DNA of 61,200 nt, taken from Phocaeicola_A sp045545095. GTDB taxonomy: Bacteria; Bacteroidota; Bacteroidia; Bacteroidales; Bacteroidaceae. The stretch spans positions 1 through 61,200 of the forward strand of contig JAZQAG010000020.1 in NCBI GenBank assembly GCA_045545095.1. Reading direction: 5' to 3'. Positions 18,835 through 27,689 of this stretch are shown piece after piece. The notes under the pieces are model-generated. The model saw only the letters and a list, made by a program, of their open reading frames with translations. It was not told the origin of the DNA and made no database searches. A program made the position numbers and the translations under genes. The first letter of the stretch is position 1, and each line of letters opens with the position of its first letter.

Positions 18835-19802
18835 ATAAATTCCGACGTTATCACTTGAAGTTTATCCTACCGGCAATAGCTTTCATTCCATTGGGAGGTG
18901 TAGCATTATGGCTTACCTTACGGGGATGGATCGTATTCTACCTTCCACTCATCCTCCTGGCAGGATACCTGCTGATAAAAGTACTTATCAGGCAGGCCGA
19001 CCAAATACCCGGACAAGTAAACTACTTCTTACGTTCGCTACTCAATGGCGACTATATGATACAGTATCCTGAGACAAAAGATGCAGAATTGGACAGCATG
19101 TACAAGGATATGAATAACATAATCAGTACTTATCGCGACAAATTGACAGACATAGAATACAGACAACATTTCCAAGAACGGATGCAGCGCATTGTGACAC
19201 ATGAACTTCGCAATTCTATTACACCGCTCATCGTTTTATCAAACGACATGCTGAATTCTCCAGGCAAATATACTCCCGAACGAACCCAACGAGGCATGGA
19301 AGTTGTACATAAGCAATGTATCAGTATAAAGAATTTCTTGGATGCATTTCATCAGCTGACTCGCCTACCTACTCCGACAAAGATAGAAATCAATATCGAA
19401 GAATTGTTTGGGCAATTACAACTGCTGCTAGCTCATCCATCGCTACACTTTTCATGGGGACACGGACTTACGGTGACAGCCGATATAGACCAGTTGACTC
19501 TCGTACTGACCAATATAATAAAGAACGCGCGCGAGGCTACAGAAGGGAAACCTGACGCATGCATAGAAGTAATTGCATCGGAATCCAATGGAGAAGCATA
19601 CATACAAATATCCGACAATGGAGCTGGAATACCGGAAGATTTGGTTGAAAAGATATTCCTACCTTTCTATACCACCAAAACAGGAGGCACGGGTATAGGG
19701 CTTTGCCTGAGCCGACAAATCATGAGACAACACGGTGGAGATCTGACTCTTCACAACCACCGTGGAGAAGGGGCCACCTTCATGCTGACATTCAGCAAAT
19801 GA
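18831..19802 (+). CDS. Membrane sensor histidine kinase
   Basis: 323 residues. Two closely spaced membrane helices (about 9-27 and 31-50) leave almost no external loop, so it probably senses something in or at the membrane or a partner protein. The H-box VTHELRNSITP places the phospho-accepting His at residue 124. The ATPase part has the N box NIIKNAREAT, G1 DNGAGIPE and G2 GGTGIGLCLS. It is translationally coupled to the preceding regulator. The divergent ABC export pair is a plausible target. Confidence 0.93.
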   Translation: MNKFRRYHLKFILPAIAFIPLGGVALWLTLRGWIVFYLPLILLAGYLLIKVLIRQADQIPGQVNYFLRSLLNGDYMIQYPETKDAELDSMYKDMNNIISTYRDKLTDIEYRQHFQERMQRIVTHELRNSITPLIVLSNDMLNSPGKYTPERTQRGMEVVHKQCISIKNFLDAFHQLTRLPTPTKIEINIEELFGQLQLLLAHPSLHFSWGHGLTVTADIDQLTLVLTNIIKNAREATEGKPDACIEVIASESNGEAYIQISDNGAGIPEDLVEKIFLPFYTTKTGGTGIGLCLSRQIMRQHGGDLTLHNHRGEGATFMLTFSK

Positions 19803-19830
19803 ATCACCCCTCCAAACCTTTAAAGCAAAA

Positions 19831-19864
19831 GGCAGGCTGCATCCAATCTTACTTGCAGCCTGCC
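19831..19864. terminator. Bidirectional terminator
   Basis: Perfect 11-base arms GGCAGGCTGCA (19831-19841) and TGCAGCCTGCC (19854-19864), with AAAA before and TTTATTT after. It lies between the convergent kinase gene and the minus-strand gene at 19897. Confidence 0.85.
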
Positions 19865-19896
19865 ATTTATTTCAAAACCTAAAAATAATCCTTGAT

Positions 19897-20469
19897 TTAG
19901 TCCTTGATTTCTTCTAATAAATGAAAATCAAAGTTACGCCCCTTTACTGAAGGGAACTGACTACGTGAATCCACCTCGGGACGTGCCTTCAAATGTTCCA
20001 CTATACGATTATAACAATCGATGCCACTATAAGCTTTCAAGCGAACACGAAAGGGAGTATCCACATATTGGAATTTCCGTGTCTCATTACCAGGCATAGC
20101 ACGTTTGAACACCAGCCCTGCCTCATACCATCCATAACATTCGGCATTGAGAGCACTTTCCCGCGATTCATAGCGAGGAGCCTCTACCACTCCCTTGCGC
20201 ATACTACCAACCGGATGTTGGTTTATCTCTTCTTGAGTTTTTAGGAACTCATCCAATGTAGCAGCCTCGGTCTTTATCACCAAATAATAGTTACGGTCAT
20301 CCACCTTACCCTTGAACGGATAACGGGAATCTCCCTCCAAATACTTATGCAACTTCTTCTCCGAGATACTCTCAATTCTAATTTGAGGTATAGTTGCCAA
20401 AAAATCCAATACAGATTCCTCGTCAGGAACCAATGCTTCGTAATCGAAAAAACGAACGTATAAATTCAT
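19897..20469 (-). CDS. Conserved hypothetical protein (190 aa)
   Basis: 190 residues, no signal peptide or membrane segment, so likely cytoplasmic. I do not recognise a named family. It is rich in charged residues and aromatic positions (MNLYVRFFDYEAL start, YYLVIKTEAATLDEF near the middle, GWYEAGLVFKRAM near 120). The alternating hydrophobic strands suggest an alpha/beta fold. It is transcribed alone between a terminator and a 340-base gap. No link to neighbours is evident. Confidence 0.7.
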   Translation of the reverse strand: MNLYVRFFDYEALVPDEESVLDFLATIPQIRIESISEKKLHKYLEGDSRYPFKGKVDDRNYYLVIKTEAATLDEFLKTQEEINQHPVGSMRKGVVEAPRYESRESALNAECYGWYEAGLVFKRAMPGNETRKFQYVDTPFRVRLKAYSGIDCYNRIVEHLKARPEVDSRSQFPSVKGRNFDFHLLEEIKD

Positions 20470-20732
20470 AATTGGTTTTAATTAAAAAAAACATTTAAAA
20501 GAATCGCTCCCAACCACAGTCACGATTCAGCGGCAAAAGTAGTGGTTTTACATTAAACAGACAAACAATATAGAATGTTTTTTAAGAATTCAAAACAAAC
20601 ACCCAATTCTAAGCCCATAAAAAAGTGGTGCAAATACTATCATATAGGAAGCGGGATCCTCTGTTTCAAGTCTCAATTTGTTTAATTACTTTACAATTTG
20701 TCAGAAGATAAAGAAAAAAAAGCGATTAAAAG

Positions 20733-20763
20733 TTTGGTGATTCAGTTTAATGTACTATCTTTG
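20733..20763 (+). promoter_or_regulatory. Promoter for gdhA
   Basis: TTTG at 20733-20736, a 19-base spacer and TATCTTTG at 20756-20763. The start codon is 48 bases further on. The rest of 20470-20732 shows no gene. Confidence 0.75.
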
Positions 20764-20810
20764 CCAACGAAATGATAACAAAATATCATTAAAGCCTTAA
20801 AGTTTAAGCT

Positions 20811-22148
20811 ATGAACATCCAACAGATTATAGCCTCATTAGAGGCTAAGCATCCGGGAGAAAGCGAGTATTTGCAAGCGGTAAAAGAGGTTATTCACTCC
20901 ATTGAAGAGGTCTATAACCGACACCCCGAGTTCGAGAAAGCAAGCTTAATAGAGCGATTAGTTGAACCTGACCGCATTTTCACCTTCAAAGTACCTTGGG
21001 TAGATGATAAGGGCAAAGTACGAGTCAACCTTGGTTACCGTGTACAGTTCAACAATGCCATCGGTCCCTACAAAGGAGGAATCAGGTTTCACGAATCAGT
21101 AAACTTGTCCATTCTGAAATTCTTAGGGTTTGAGCAAACTTTTAAGAATGCACTTACCACCCTGCCTATGGGCGGAGGAAAGGGGGGGGCGGATTTCTCA
21201 CCAAGAGGAAAGAGCGAAGGGGAAGTGATGAGATTCTGTCAGGCATTCATGTTGGAATTATGGCGACACTTAGGTCCTGACATGGATGTTCCAGCCGGAG
21301 ACATTGGCGTTGGTGGCCGCGAGGTCGGATTCATGTTTGGAATGTACAAGAAATTGACACGCGAGTTTACTGGGACATTCACCGGTAAGGGATTAGAATT
21401 CGGAGGCTCACTCATACGCCCAGAGGCTACAGGATTTGGAGGTCTCTATTTCGTCCATCACATGTTGGACGCAAAGGGCATAGACATAAAAGGCAAGACT
21501 GTTGCCATCTCAGGATTTGGGAATGTAGCTTGGGGAGCAGCAACGAAAGCCACACAGCTGGGCGCAAAGGTAGTGACCATAAGCGGACCTGACGGATACA
21601 TATATGATCCGGACGGCATCAGCGGAGAAAAGATTGACTACATGTTGGAATTGCGCGCTTCAGGTGAAGATATCGTAGCACCTTATGCTGATAAATACCC
21701 CTCTGCAACATTCTATGCAGGGCGACGTCCGTGGGAAATTAAAGTGGACATTGCACTCCCCTGCGCTACACAGAATGAATTGAATGGCGAGGATGCCCAC
21801 CGATTAATCAGCAACGGAGTGACTTGCGTGGGAGAAATCTCAAATATGGGTTGTACCCCAGAAGCCATTGATGCATTCATCGAAAGCCGTACCATGTATG
21901 CACCCGGGAAAGCGGTAAATGCTGGCGGTGTTGCTACATCGGGATTAGAAATGAGTCAAAATGCGATGCATATAAGTTGGAGTGCACGGGAAGTGGATGA
22001 AAGACTGCATGGCATCATGGAAGGGATCCACAAACAATGTGTAGAATATGGTACCGAACCTGATGGATATATCAACTATGTAAAAGGAGCAAACATTGCC
22101 GGTTTCATGAAAGTTGCTAAAGCCATGATGGCACAAGGAATCGTATAG
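20811..22148 (+). CDS. gdhA: NADP-type glutamate dehydrogenase
   Basis: 445 residues, the hexameric GdhA class. It interconverts 2-oxoglutarate plus ammonia and glutamate, the main ammonia-assimilation route in gut Bacteroides. The substrate lysine region is GYRVQFNNAIGPYKGGIRFH (about 83-102), then LTTLPMGGGKGGADF with the catalytic Lys, PAGDIGVGGREVGFMFG, and the nucleotide-binding fold ISGFGNVAWGAA (about 238-249). It has its own promoter and terminator, so it is a single-gene unit. Confidence 0.97.
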   Translation: MNIQQIIASLEAKHPGESEYLQAVKEVIHSIEEVYNRHPEFEKASLIERLVEPDRIFTFKVPWVDDKGKVRVNLGYRVQFNNAIGPYKGGIRFHESVNLSILKFLGFEQTFKNALTTLPMGGGKGGADFSPRGKSEGEVMRFCQAFMLELWRHLGPDMDVPAGDIGVGGREVGFMFGMYKKLTREFTGTFTGKGLEFGGSLIRPEATGFGGLYFVHHMLDAKGIDIKGKTVAISGFGNVAWGAATKATQLGAKVVTISGPDGYIYDPDGISGEKIDYMLELRASGEDIVAPYADKYPSATFYAGRRPWEIKVDIALPCATQNELNGEDAHRLISNGVTCVGEISNMGCTPEAIDAFIESRTMYAPGKAVNAGGVATSGLEMSQNAMHISWSAREVDERLHGIMEGIHKQCVEYGTEPDGYINYVKGANIAGFMKVAKAMMAQGIV

Positions 22149-22212
22149 ACAAAGGAAATTCTCATAATGAAATATCTCGTTTAGTTGTATTTGTATTTTG
22201 TATTGTAGTGTT

Positions 22213-22252
22213 GCTGCCTGCCTCCTGTGACTGGACGCGGGCAGCGTTTTTT
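22213..22252 (+). terminator. Terminator after gdhA
   Basis: GCTGCC (22213-22218) pairs with GGCAGC (22239-22244), extended by GC/GC pairs, followed by seven or more T. Confidence 0.75.
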
Positions 22253-22382
22253 TATAAAAAAAGCAAGAGAAAGACCCTAATGGACTTGTTAATGGTCGTT
22301 AACTTACCGGACAGACACACAAACTTTCCACTAAAAGCATTATTTTTGCAAAATATTAATCCGTTTTCCAACACAAATAAAA

Positions 22383-23258
22383 ATGATGAACAATAAACAG
22401 AAACTCACCATTGCAGCCGTTGCTGTTCTGACCTTAGGATTGATTGTTGTTTCTATCCTATTGATTCAAAAGAACAACGAAAATGAGGAAATGGCCGCCC
22501 TATTTGCTATTGAAAAGGAAGAGATGGAAAATGAATATTCCACCTTTGCCAATCAATATGAAGAACTGCAGATTCAAATCAATAACGACTCGCTACAAAT
22601 AAAGCTCGAGCGGGAAAAGCTGAAGACCCAGCGTCTATTAGAAGAATTACGACAAACAAAATCTACCAATGCTGCAGAAATTACCAGACTGAAAAAGGAG
22701 TTAAAGACCGTACGGGCTGTCATGCGCAGCTATATCATACAAATTGACTCATTGAACCAGTTGAATCAAGCACTCACCACAGAGAACAAAAAAGTCAAAG
22801 CCCAATATAGAGAAGCCGCCCAACAAATCAGCAGCCTCGCTGAAGAGAAAGAAGCTCTCAACCAAAAAGTCGAGCTCGCAGCACAGTTAGATGCCACCAA
22901 CATCAAACTTAGTCTGAGGAACAAGCGAGGAAAAGAAACGAACAAGTTGAAACGTGCTACCAAATTAGCATTCAGTTTCACGTTAGCCAAGAACCCCACT
23001 GCCACCACTGGAGAACGGGACATATACATACGGATTATGAAACCAAACGGGGACATCCTGACAAAAGGCAATTATCTCTTTGAGTATGAAAACCGTCAGT
23101 TAGAGTATTCCATCAAGAAATATATTGAATATACAGGCGAAGAACAAGAAGTCACCGTATATTGGGATGTTGACGAATTCCTCGGTGAAGGGACTTATCA
23201 GGTCTTCATCTTCTCTGATGGAAAACTCATCGGCAATAGCAGTTTCGAGTTGGAATAA
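22383..23258 (+). CDS. Membrane-anchored coiled-coil protein of unknown function
   Basis: 291 residues starting at ATG 22383 (a second ATG follows directly). One N-terminal membrane helix (about 8-28) leaves a short cytoplasmic tail. Residues about 35-185 form a long heptad-rich coiled coil (EKEEMENEYST, LEREKLKTQRLLEELRQTK). The C-terminal 100 residues look like a beta-rich domain (DIYIRIMKPNGDILTKG, VTVYWDVDEF, GTYQVFIFSDGKLIG). It probably projects into the periplasm as a spacer or assembly factor. I recognise no named family. Confidence 0.75.
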   Translation: MMNNKQKLTIAAVAVLTLGLIVVSILLIQKNNENEEMAALFAIEKEEMENEYSTFANQYEELQIQINNDSLQIKLEREKLKTQRLLEELRQTKSTNAAEITRLKKELKTVRAVMRSYIIQIDSLNQLNQALTTENKKVKAQYREAAQQISSLAEEKEALNQKVELAAQLDATNIKLSLRNKRGKETNKLKRATKLAFSFTLAKNPTATTGERDIYIRIMKPNGDILTKGNYLFEYENRQLEYSIKKYIEYTGEEQEVTVYWDVDEFLGEGTYQVFIFSDGKLIGNSSFELE

Positions 23259-23285
23259 TAAGACTCCGCTCCCCTATGGTCTATT

Positions 23286-23336
23286 AATATTTAAGGTGGA
23301 TTCTAAAGATTTTTAGAATCCACCTTAAATATTTTA
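23286..23336 (+). terminator. Strong terminator hairpin
   Basis: Perfect 21-base arms at 23286-23306 and 23313-23333 with a 6-base loop, followed by TTTT. It may also serve the convergent cdsA side. Confidence 0.85.
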
Positions 23337-23434
23337 TCAAGCATGCTAACTTATTTGACAAAGTAAGCATATCTGCTCCGAGAGTTACAGAATTAAAGGA
23401 TTATCATTGCTTTCCGCTTGTACTCCATAATCTC

Positions 23435-24289
23435 CTATCCCAAAACCAATGAGAATGTATAGAGATAGACGACAACAGCCGGTATCGCCAACATGGCACT
23501 GTCAAAACGATCAAGTATTCCTCCATGGCCGGGCAGTATATTTCCAGAATCTTTGATACCGAGATGGCGTTTCATCAACGACTCGACCAAATCACCCCAC
23601 GTTCCAAACACGACAACAACCAAAGACATCCCTATCCACTGCACCAACGACATGATAGGAAAGAAATACCAAAGGCACCATGCGGCCACGATAGCCAAGA
23701 CTCCTCCACCGATAGAACCTTCCCAAGACTTTTTGGGAGATATACGTTCGAACAGACGATGTTTGCCGATAAGAGACCCTACCATATAGGCTCCCGAATC
23801 ACTCGCCCATAAGAAGATGAAGAGAGACAGAGACAGAATAGGGCTTGTAGCAACCGAAACAGAATCTCCGTCAACCACTTGGATGGGATAAAAATAGAGT
23901 ACACTCACCAAAGCGAAAGGCAAGGCTACATACAACTGACTCATCATAGTATAAGCCCAATCACTTACAGGATTCGGACGACGCAAATAAAGTTCTGCTA
24001 CCAATAAATATATCAGTGTCAGCAGATAAGGAACAAAGATTTCGCCCCTCGCCATTCCTTGATTGAAGCCCATGACAGCAAAAAACAGATATACACCAGC
24101 CAAGGTGCAGATAGGACGGTTCACGACCGCTTCTCCACCCTTATTTATCAAAGTTCCAAACTCCCATACCGCCATTCCCGTAATAACGGCAAATAGCAGA
24201 CAGAATGTTACGGGGCTGTAAAGGATTGCACCCACCAAAACACCAACAAATAAAATACCTGTCAAGGTACGTGTAATGAAGTTATTCAT
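23435..24289 (-). CDS. cdsA: Phosphatidate cytidylyltransferase
   Basis: 284 residues from MNNFITRT (24289); an in-frame ATG at 24301 lies closer to the upstream repeat. This membrane enzyme makes CDP-diacylglycerol from phosphatidate and CTP for phospholipid synthesis. There are about seven hydrophobic segments and the CDP-transferase signature near the C-terminus (KSWEGSIGGG at about 190, then DLVESLMKRHLGIKDSGNILPGHGGILDRFDS). It lies downstream of ftsH on the minus strand, after a palindromic repeat, so it is probably the last gene of the rsfS-ftsH-cdsA run. Confidence 0.94.
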   Translation of the reverse strand: MNNFITRTLTGILFVGVLVGAILYSPVTFCLLFAVITGMAVWEFGTLINKGGEAVVNRPICTLAGVYLFFAVMGFNQGMARGEIFVPYLLTLIYLLVAELYLRRPNPVSDWAYTMMSQLYVALPFALVSVLYFYPIQVVDGDSVSVATSPILSLSLFIFLWASDSGAYMVGSLIGKHRLFERISPKKSWEGSIGGGVLAIVAAWCLWYFFPIMSLVQWIGMSLVVVVFGTWGDLVESLMKRHLGIKDSGNILPGHGGILDRFDSAMLAIPAVVVYLYTFSLVLG

Positions 24290-24304
24290 AATTTTATTCA
24301 TTTT

Positions 24305-24377
24305 GAATTATGAATTATAAATTATGATTTTCCTTTCGGCGCATAACCATAATTCATAATTCATAATTTATAATTCA
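24305..24377. repeat. AT-rich inverted repeat between ftsH and cdsA
   Basis: Units of GAATTATGAATTATAAATTA (from 24305) are mirrored by CATAATTCATAATTCATAAT (from 24349), around a GC-containing centre. The right arm covers the last codons and stop of ftsH. It belongs to the simple-repeat palindromes common between genes here and may modulate cdsA expression or mRNA decay. Confidence 0.75.
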
Positions 24378-26371
24378 GTAACCGTCTCTTCCACCCGTTC
24401 GGCTTTCTCATTCGGAGCTTCTTCGGCAGCCATAATCTCTTCTGAACGCGAAGTCCAAGGACGTTTGCCGAAAATCTTCTCCACATCCTCAGCAAAGATA
24501 ACTTCACGGGTCATCAACAAATCTGCCAAAGCAGCATGTCCTTCACGATGCTCATCAAGGAGCTGTTTGGCACGAGCATACTGCTCATTCACCATCAGTT
24601 TGACCTCCTCGTCAATAAGTTGGGCAGTACTTTCGCTATAGGGACGTTGGAAAGAATACTCATTATTATTGTAATAACAAAGATTGGGCAATCGGTCACT
24701 CATACCGGCATAGGCCACCATACCGTATGCCTGCTTGGTGACACGTTCCAAGTCATTCATGGCACCAGTAGAGATACGTCCTACAAAAAGTTCTTCGGCA
24801 GCACGTCCGCCCAAGGTAGCACACATCTCATCCAACATCTGTTCTTTAGTGGTAATCTGACGTTCCTCGGGCATATACCATGCAGCACCCAAGGCACGTC
24901 CGCGCGGTACAATAGTCACTTTGATGAGAGGGTTAGCATATTCGAGGAACCACGAAAGTGTAGCATGACCGGCCTCATGCAAAGCTATCGTACGCTTTTC
25001 ATCATTTGTCATGACCTTGGTTTTCTTTTCCAATCCACCAATAATCCTGTCTATTGCATCATGGAAATCTTGCTTACCCACCGCCTTCTTATCGTGACGG
25101 GCTGCAATAAGGGCCGCCTCATTGCAGACATTAGCAATGTCTGCTCCACTAAATCCCGGAGTCTGACGAGCCAAGAGGTCCACATCCACTGTATCATCCA
25201 ATTTCACAGGACGCAAATGAACAGCAAAGACCTCCTTACGTTCGTTCAAATCTGGCAAATCCACATGTATCTGACGGTCGAAACGTCCGGCACGCAACAA
25301 CGCCTTATCCAATACGTCTGCACGGTTTGTTGCCGCCAACAGGATTACACCACTGTTTGTCCCAAAGCCATCCATTTCGGTAAGCAATTGGTTAAGCGTA
25401 CTTTCACGTTCATCATTACCTCCTCCCATGGTGGCACCATGACTACGGGCACGTCCGACAGCATCAATCTCGTCTATGAAGATGATACAAGGAGCCTTTT
25501 CTTTTGCCTGACGGAACAAGTCGCGTACACGGCTGGCACCGACTCCCACAAACATTTCCACAAAATCAGAACCTGAAAGTGAGAAGAAAGGAACATCCGC
25601 TTCACCTGCTACAGCTTTTGCCAGCAATGTCTTACCAGTTCCCGGAGGGCCGACAAGCAAGGCACCTTTAGGTATCTTACCACCCAAATCTGTAAATTTG
25701 GCAGGATTCTTCAGAAACTCCACAATTTCAGCCACCTCTTGTTTGGCCTCTTTCTGACCGGCCACATCCTTGAAAGTAATACGATTGGGCTGGTCCTTAT
25801 CAACGAGCTTTGCTTTTGACTTACCCACATTGAAGACACTACCGCCTCCCATCACACCGCCTCCACCACTCATGCGACGCATCATGAATATCCAAATTGC
25901 AACCAAGAACAGTATGGGAGCAAAGCTTCCGATAATGGACCACAGATAGTCACGACGTTCATCATATTCAATAGCTCCATCAAAATGTCCCGCATTTTTT
26001 TCCTGATCCAGAAAGTTTTCCAAAGATTCTTCTGAGCCATAACGTACTGTCACATACGGTTGTTTAAGCCCTACCTTGGCTGCATCTGCTCCATACACCT
26101 CTTTCAGAAAATTCCTTTTGACATACATTTCTAAGGTATGGTCATCATAAACCACTACTTTATCTGCATATCCATTGGTGATATATTCCTTGAATTGGGG
26201 ATCATAATTCACCTTCTTTGCCAACGCACTGTCATCATTGTCAATCATCAAGATAGCCAAGGCCACAAATATGATGATATATATCCAGTTCAAGCGGAAC
26301 TTTGGCATATTCATTTTGGGGTCATTCCCCTTATTGCTATTTGTTTTTTGGTTCGTATTGTTTTCGCTCAT
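24368..26371 (-). CDS. ftsH: ATP-dependent zinc metalloprotease FtsH
   Basis: 667 residues. Two membrane helices (about 28-44 and 140-160) flank a periplasmic domain. The AAA+ domain has Walker A GPPGTGKTLLAKA (about 233) and Walker B CIIFIDEIDAVGR. The second region of homology ends with RAGRFDRQIHVDLPD. The zinc-protease motif HEAGH lies at about 465-469 with a downstream acidic ligand. FtsH degrades misfolded membrane proteins and some regulators. It lies between rsfS and cdsA, a common Bacteroidales order. Confidence 0.98.
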   Translation of the reverse strand: MSENNTNQKTNSNKGNDPKMNMPKFRLNWIYIIIFVALAILMIDNDDSALAKKVNYDPQFKEYITNGYADKVVVYDDHTLEMYVKRNFLKEVYGADAAKVGLKQPYVTVRYGSEESLENFLDQEKNAGHFDGAIEYDERRDYLWSIIGSFAPILFLVAIWIFMMRRMSGGGGVMGGGSVFNVGKSKAKLVDKDQPNRITFKDVAGQKEAKQEVAEIVEFLKNPAKFTDLGGKIPKGALLVGPPGTGKTLLAKAVAGEADVPFFSLSGSDFVEMFVGVGASRVRDLFRQAKEKAPCIIFIDEIDAVGRARSHGATMGGGNDERESTLNQLLTEMDGFGTNSGVILLAATNRADVLDKALLRAGRFDRQIHVDLPDLNERKEVFAVHLRPVKLDDTVDVDLLARQTPGFSGADIANVCNEAALIAARHDKKAVGKQDFHDAIDRIIGGLEKKTKVMTNDEKRTIALHEAGHATLSWFLEYANPLIKVTIVPRGRALGAAWYMPEERQITTKEQMLDEMCATLGGRAAEELFVGRISTGAMNDLERVTKQAYGMVAYAGMSDRLPNLCYYNNNEYSFQRPYSESTAQLIDEEVKLMVNEQYARAKQLLDEHREGHAALADLLMTREVIFAEDVEKIFGKRPWTSRSEEIMAAEEAPNEKAERVEETVTEL

Positions 26372-26420
26372 AAACTTTATATTTAGTCAATCAGGCTTGC
26401 AATCATAACCTACTATATTG

Positions 26421-26780
26421 TCAGTCCAAATCAGGCACCATTTCCAACTGCGCATCCGCCCACAGATGTTCCAGATTATAAAATTCGCGTACATCCGGCA
26501 GGAACACATGCACAATTACATCTGAATAGTCCATTGCTACCCATTGGGCATTGGCCTGTCCATCAATGGCTGAAGGTTTGGAGCCTTCATGCTCACGAAC
26601 ATAGTCCCATACCTCATCCACAATTGAACTCACATGAGAGGGAGAATTACCCTGACAAATCACAAAATACTTACAAATCGTATCATGGATGGAGGTAAGG
26701 TCTGCTACAACAACTCTCTTACCTTTCTTCTCCTGAATACCTTCTACTATCTTCTTAACCAGATTCTTTGTTTCGTTCAT
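26421..26780 (-). CDS. rsfS: Ribosomal silencing factor RsfS
   Basis: 119 residues from MNETKN (26780); an ATG at 26789 would add three residues. The Iojap/RsfS fold is plain: KKGKRVVVADLTSIHDTICKYFVICQGNS, then VWDYVREHEGSKP and QWVAMDYSDVIVHVFLPDVREFYNLEHLWADA. It binds ribosomal protein uL14 and blocks joining of the subunits during starvation. It heads the ftsH-cdsA run with a 49-base gap. Confidence 0.95.
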   Translation of the reverse strand: MNETKNLVKKIVEGIQEKKGKRVVVADLTSIHDTICKYFVICQGNSPSHVSSIVDEVWDYVREHEGSKPSAIDGQANAQWVAMDYSDVIVHVFLPDVREFYNLEHLWADAQLEMVPDLD

Positions 26781-27012
26781 TTCTACCAAAAATCAATAAT
26801 ATTTTGATGTTCTTTATAGAATTCTATACAATCCTTTTCCTAAAAGGTTGACAAAGATACATTCTTTTCTTCGAGAGGGCGAAGAAAGAATTATGAAAAA
26901 GGGAAAGTTTTGATATTTTTAACCCAAATCGGCCATAGAATTTATATTAGAAGGAAAAAACACTTTAAGAATCAGTCCTTTCTGTGAGAGTGTGTGCAAC
27001 CTACATACAACA

Positions 27013-27045
27013 AAATAGGCCGCACCTGAAAGGTACGACCTATTT
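27013..27045 (-). terminator. Terminator after the FKBP lipoprotein gene
   Basis: Imperfect 15-base arms (27013-27027 and 27031-27045, paired around GAA). On the minus strand the stem is followed by TTTTGTTG. The A9 run on the plus side would also give a T run for the other strand. The rest of 26781-27012 shows no gene. Confidence 0.6.
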
Positions 27046-27064
27046 CAAAAAAAAACTTTTATCA

Positions 27065-27667
27065 CTATTGCCAATCAGGAACCACAGTTCCCAAAGGATA
27101 GACACCTACAAGATTAATCCAATATTTAAGTGCCGAATATCCTGGTATGGCACTACCGGAACCAGTTGTTCCATAAGCCAACGAATAAGGCATATACACA
27201 GTCCAAACATCCCCTACATGCATATGCAGCAAGGCCGTTGTCCAACCTGTTATCATATTATACATACCGAATTTGGCTGGCACACTGATTGAAGCATCAA
27301 ATTCGCCCCGGAACGATTGGTCAAGCACATCACCATTCAGCAGCCAGACCCTATAGTTAACACGTGTAGAGTCCGTCACCATCGGAGAGACTATCCCCTC
27401 CCCTTCCTGTTCTACATAGCAATATACATAATCATTGACATCCTTCGAGGCACTCAGGTCATTGGGATCATCAGGCGGAAGAAGGTAATTCTTGAAGATT
27501 TTCCACCGACCTGTATTATCCGCCTCAGCCACAGCAGCAATAGAGTCTATGAAGAGTTGGTTCCGCTTCTGCCAATTGGCAAATTCACCTTCCACCTCAC
27601 TCTCCTCACATGCCACAAAGAACGGAGCCATAAGAGCAGCTATAAGCAGCCAAGCAAAATTTTTCAT
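27065..27667 (-). CDS. FKBP-type peptidyl-prolyl isomerase lipoprotein
   Basis: 200 residues. The lipoprotein signal MKNFAWLLIAALMAPFFVAC puts the lipidated Cys at residue 20. A linker to about 80 precedes an FKBP-like domain: VNYRVWLLNGDVLDQSF, a bulge, ITGWTTALLHMHVGDVWTVYMPYSLAYG (the conserved V-x-x-W...LAYG region), and a closing strand with an IPGYSALKYWINLVGVYP ending. It should fold proteins in the periplasm. It follows glyS by 22 bases on the same strand and is probably co-transcribed. Compare the DUF4827 lipoprotein near 9.9 kb. Confidence 0.85.
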   Translation of the reverse strand: MKNFAWLLIAALMAPFFVACEESEVEGEFANWQKRNQLFIDSIAAVAEADNTGRWKIFKNYLLPPDDPNDLSASKDVNDYVYCYVEQEGEGIVSPMVTDSTRVNYRVWLLNGDVLDQSFRGEFDASISVPAKFGMYNMITGWTTALLHMHVGDVWTVYMPYSLAYGTTGSGSAIPGYSALKYWINLVGVYPLGTVVPDWQ

Positions 27668-27689
27668 ACCAGTTTATAGCAAAAAAATG

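Noticed and set aside
24536..25576. 346-residue open frame on the plus strand.
   Set aside because: Antisense to ftsH, which is complete with all motifs; the frame is a by-product of ftsH codon use.
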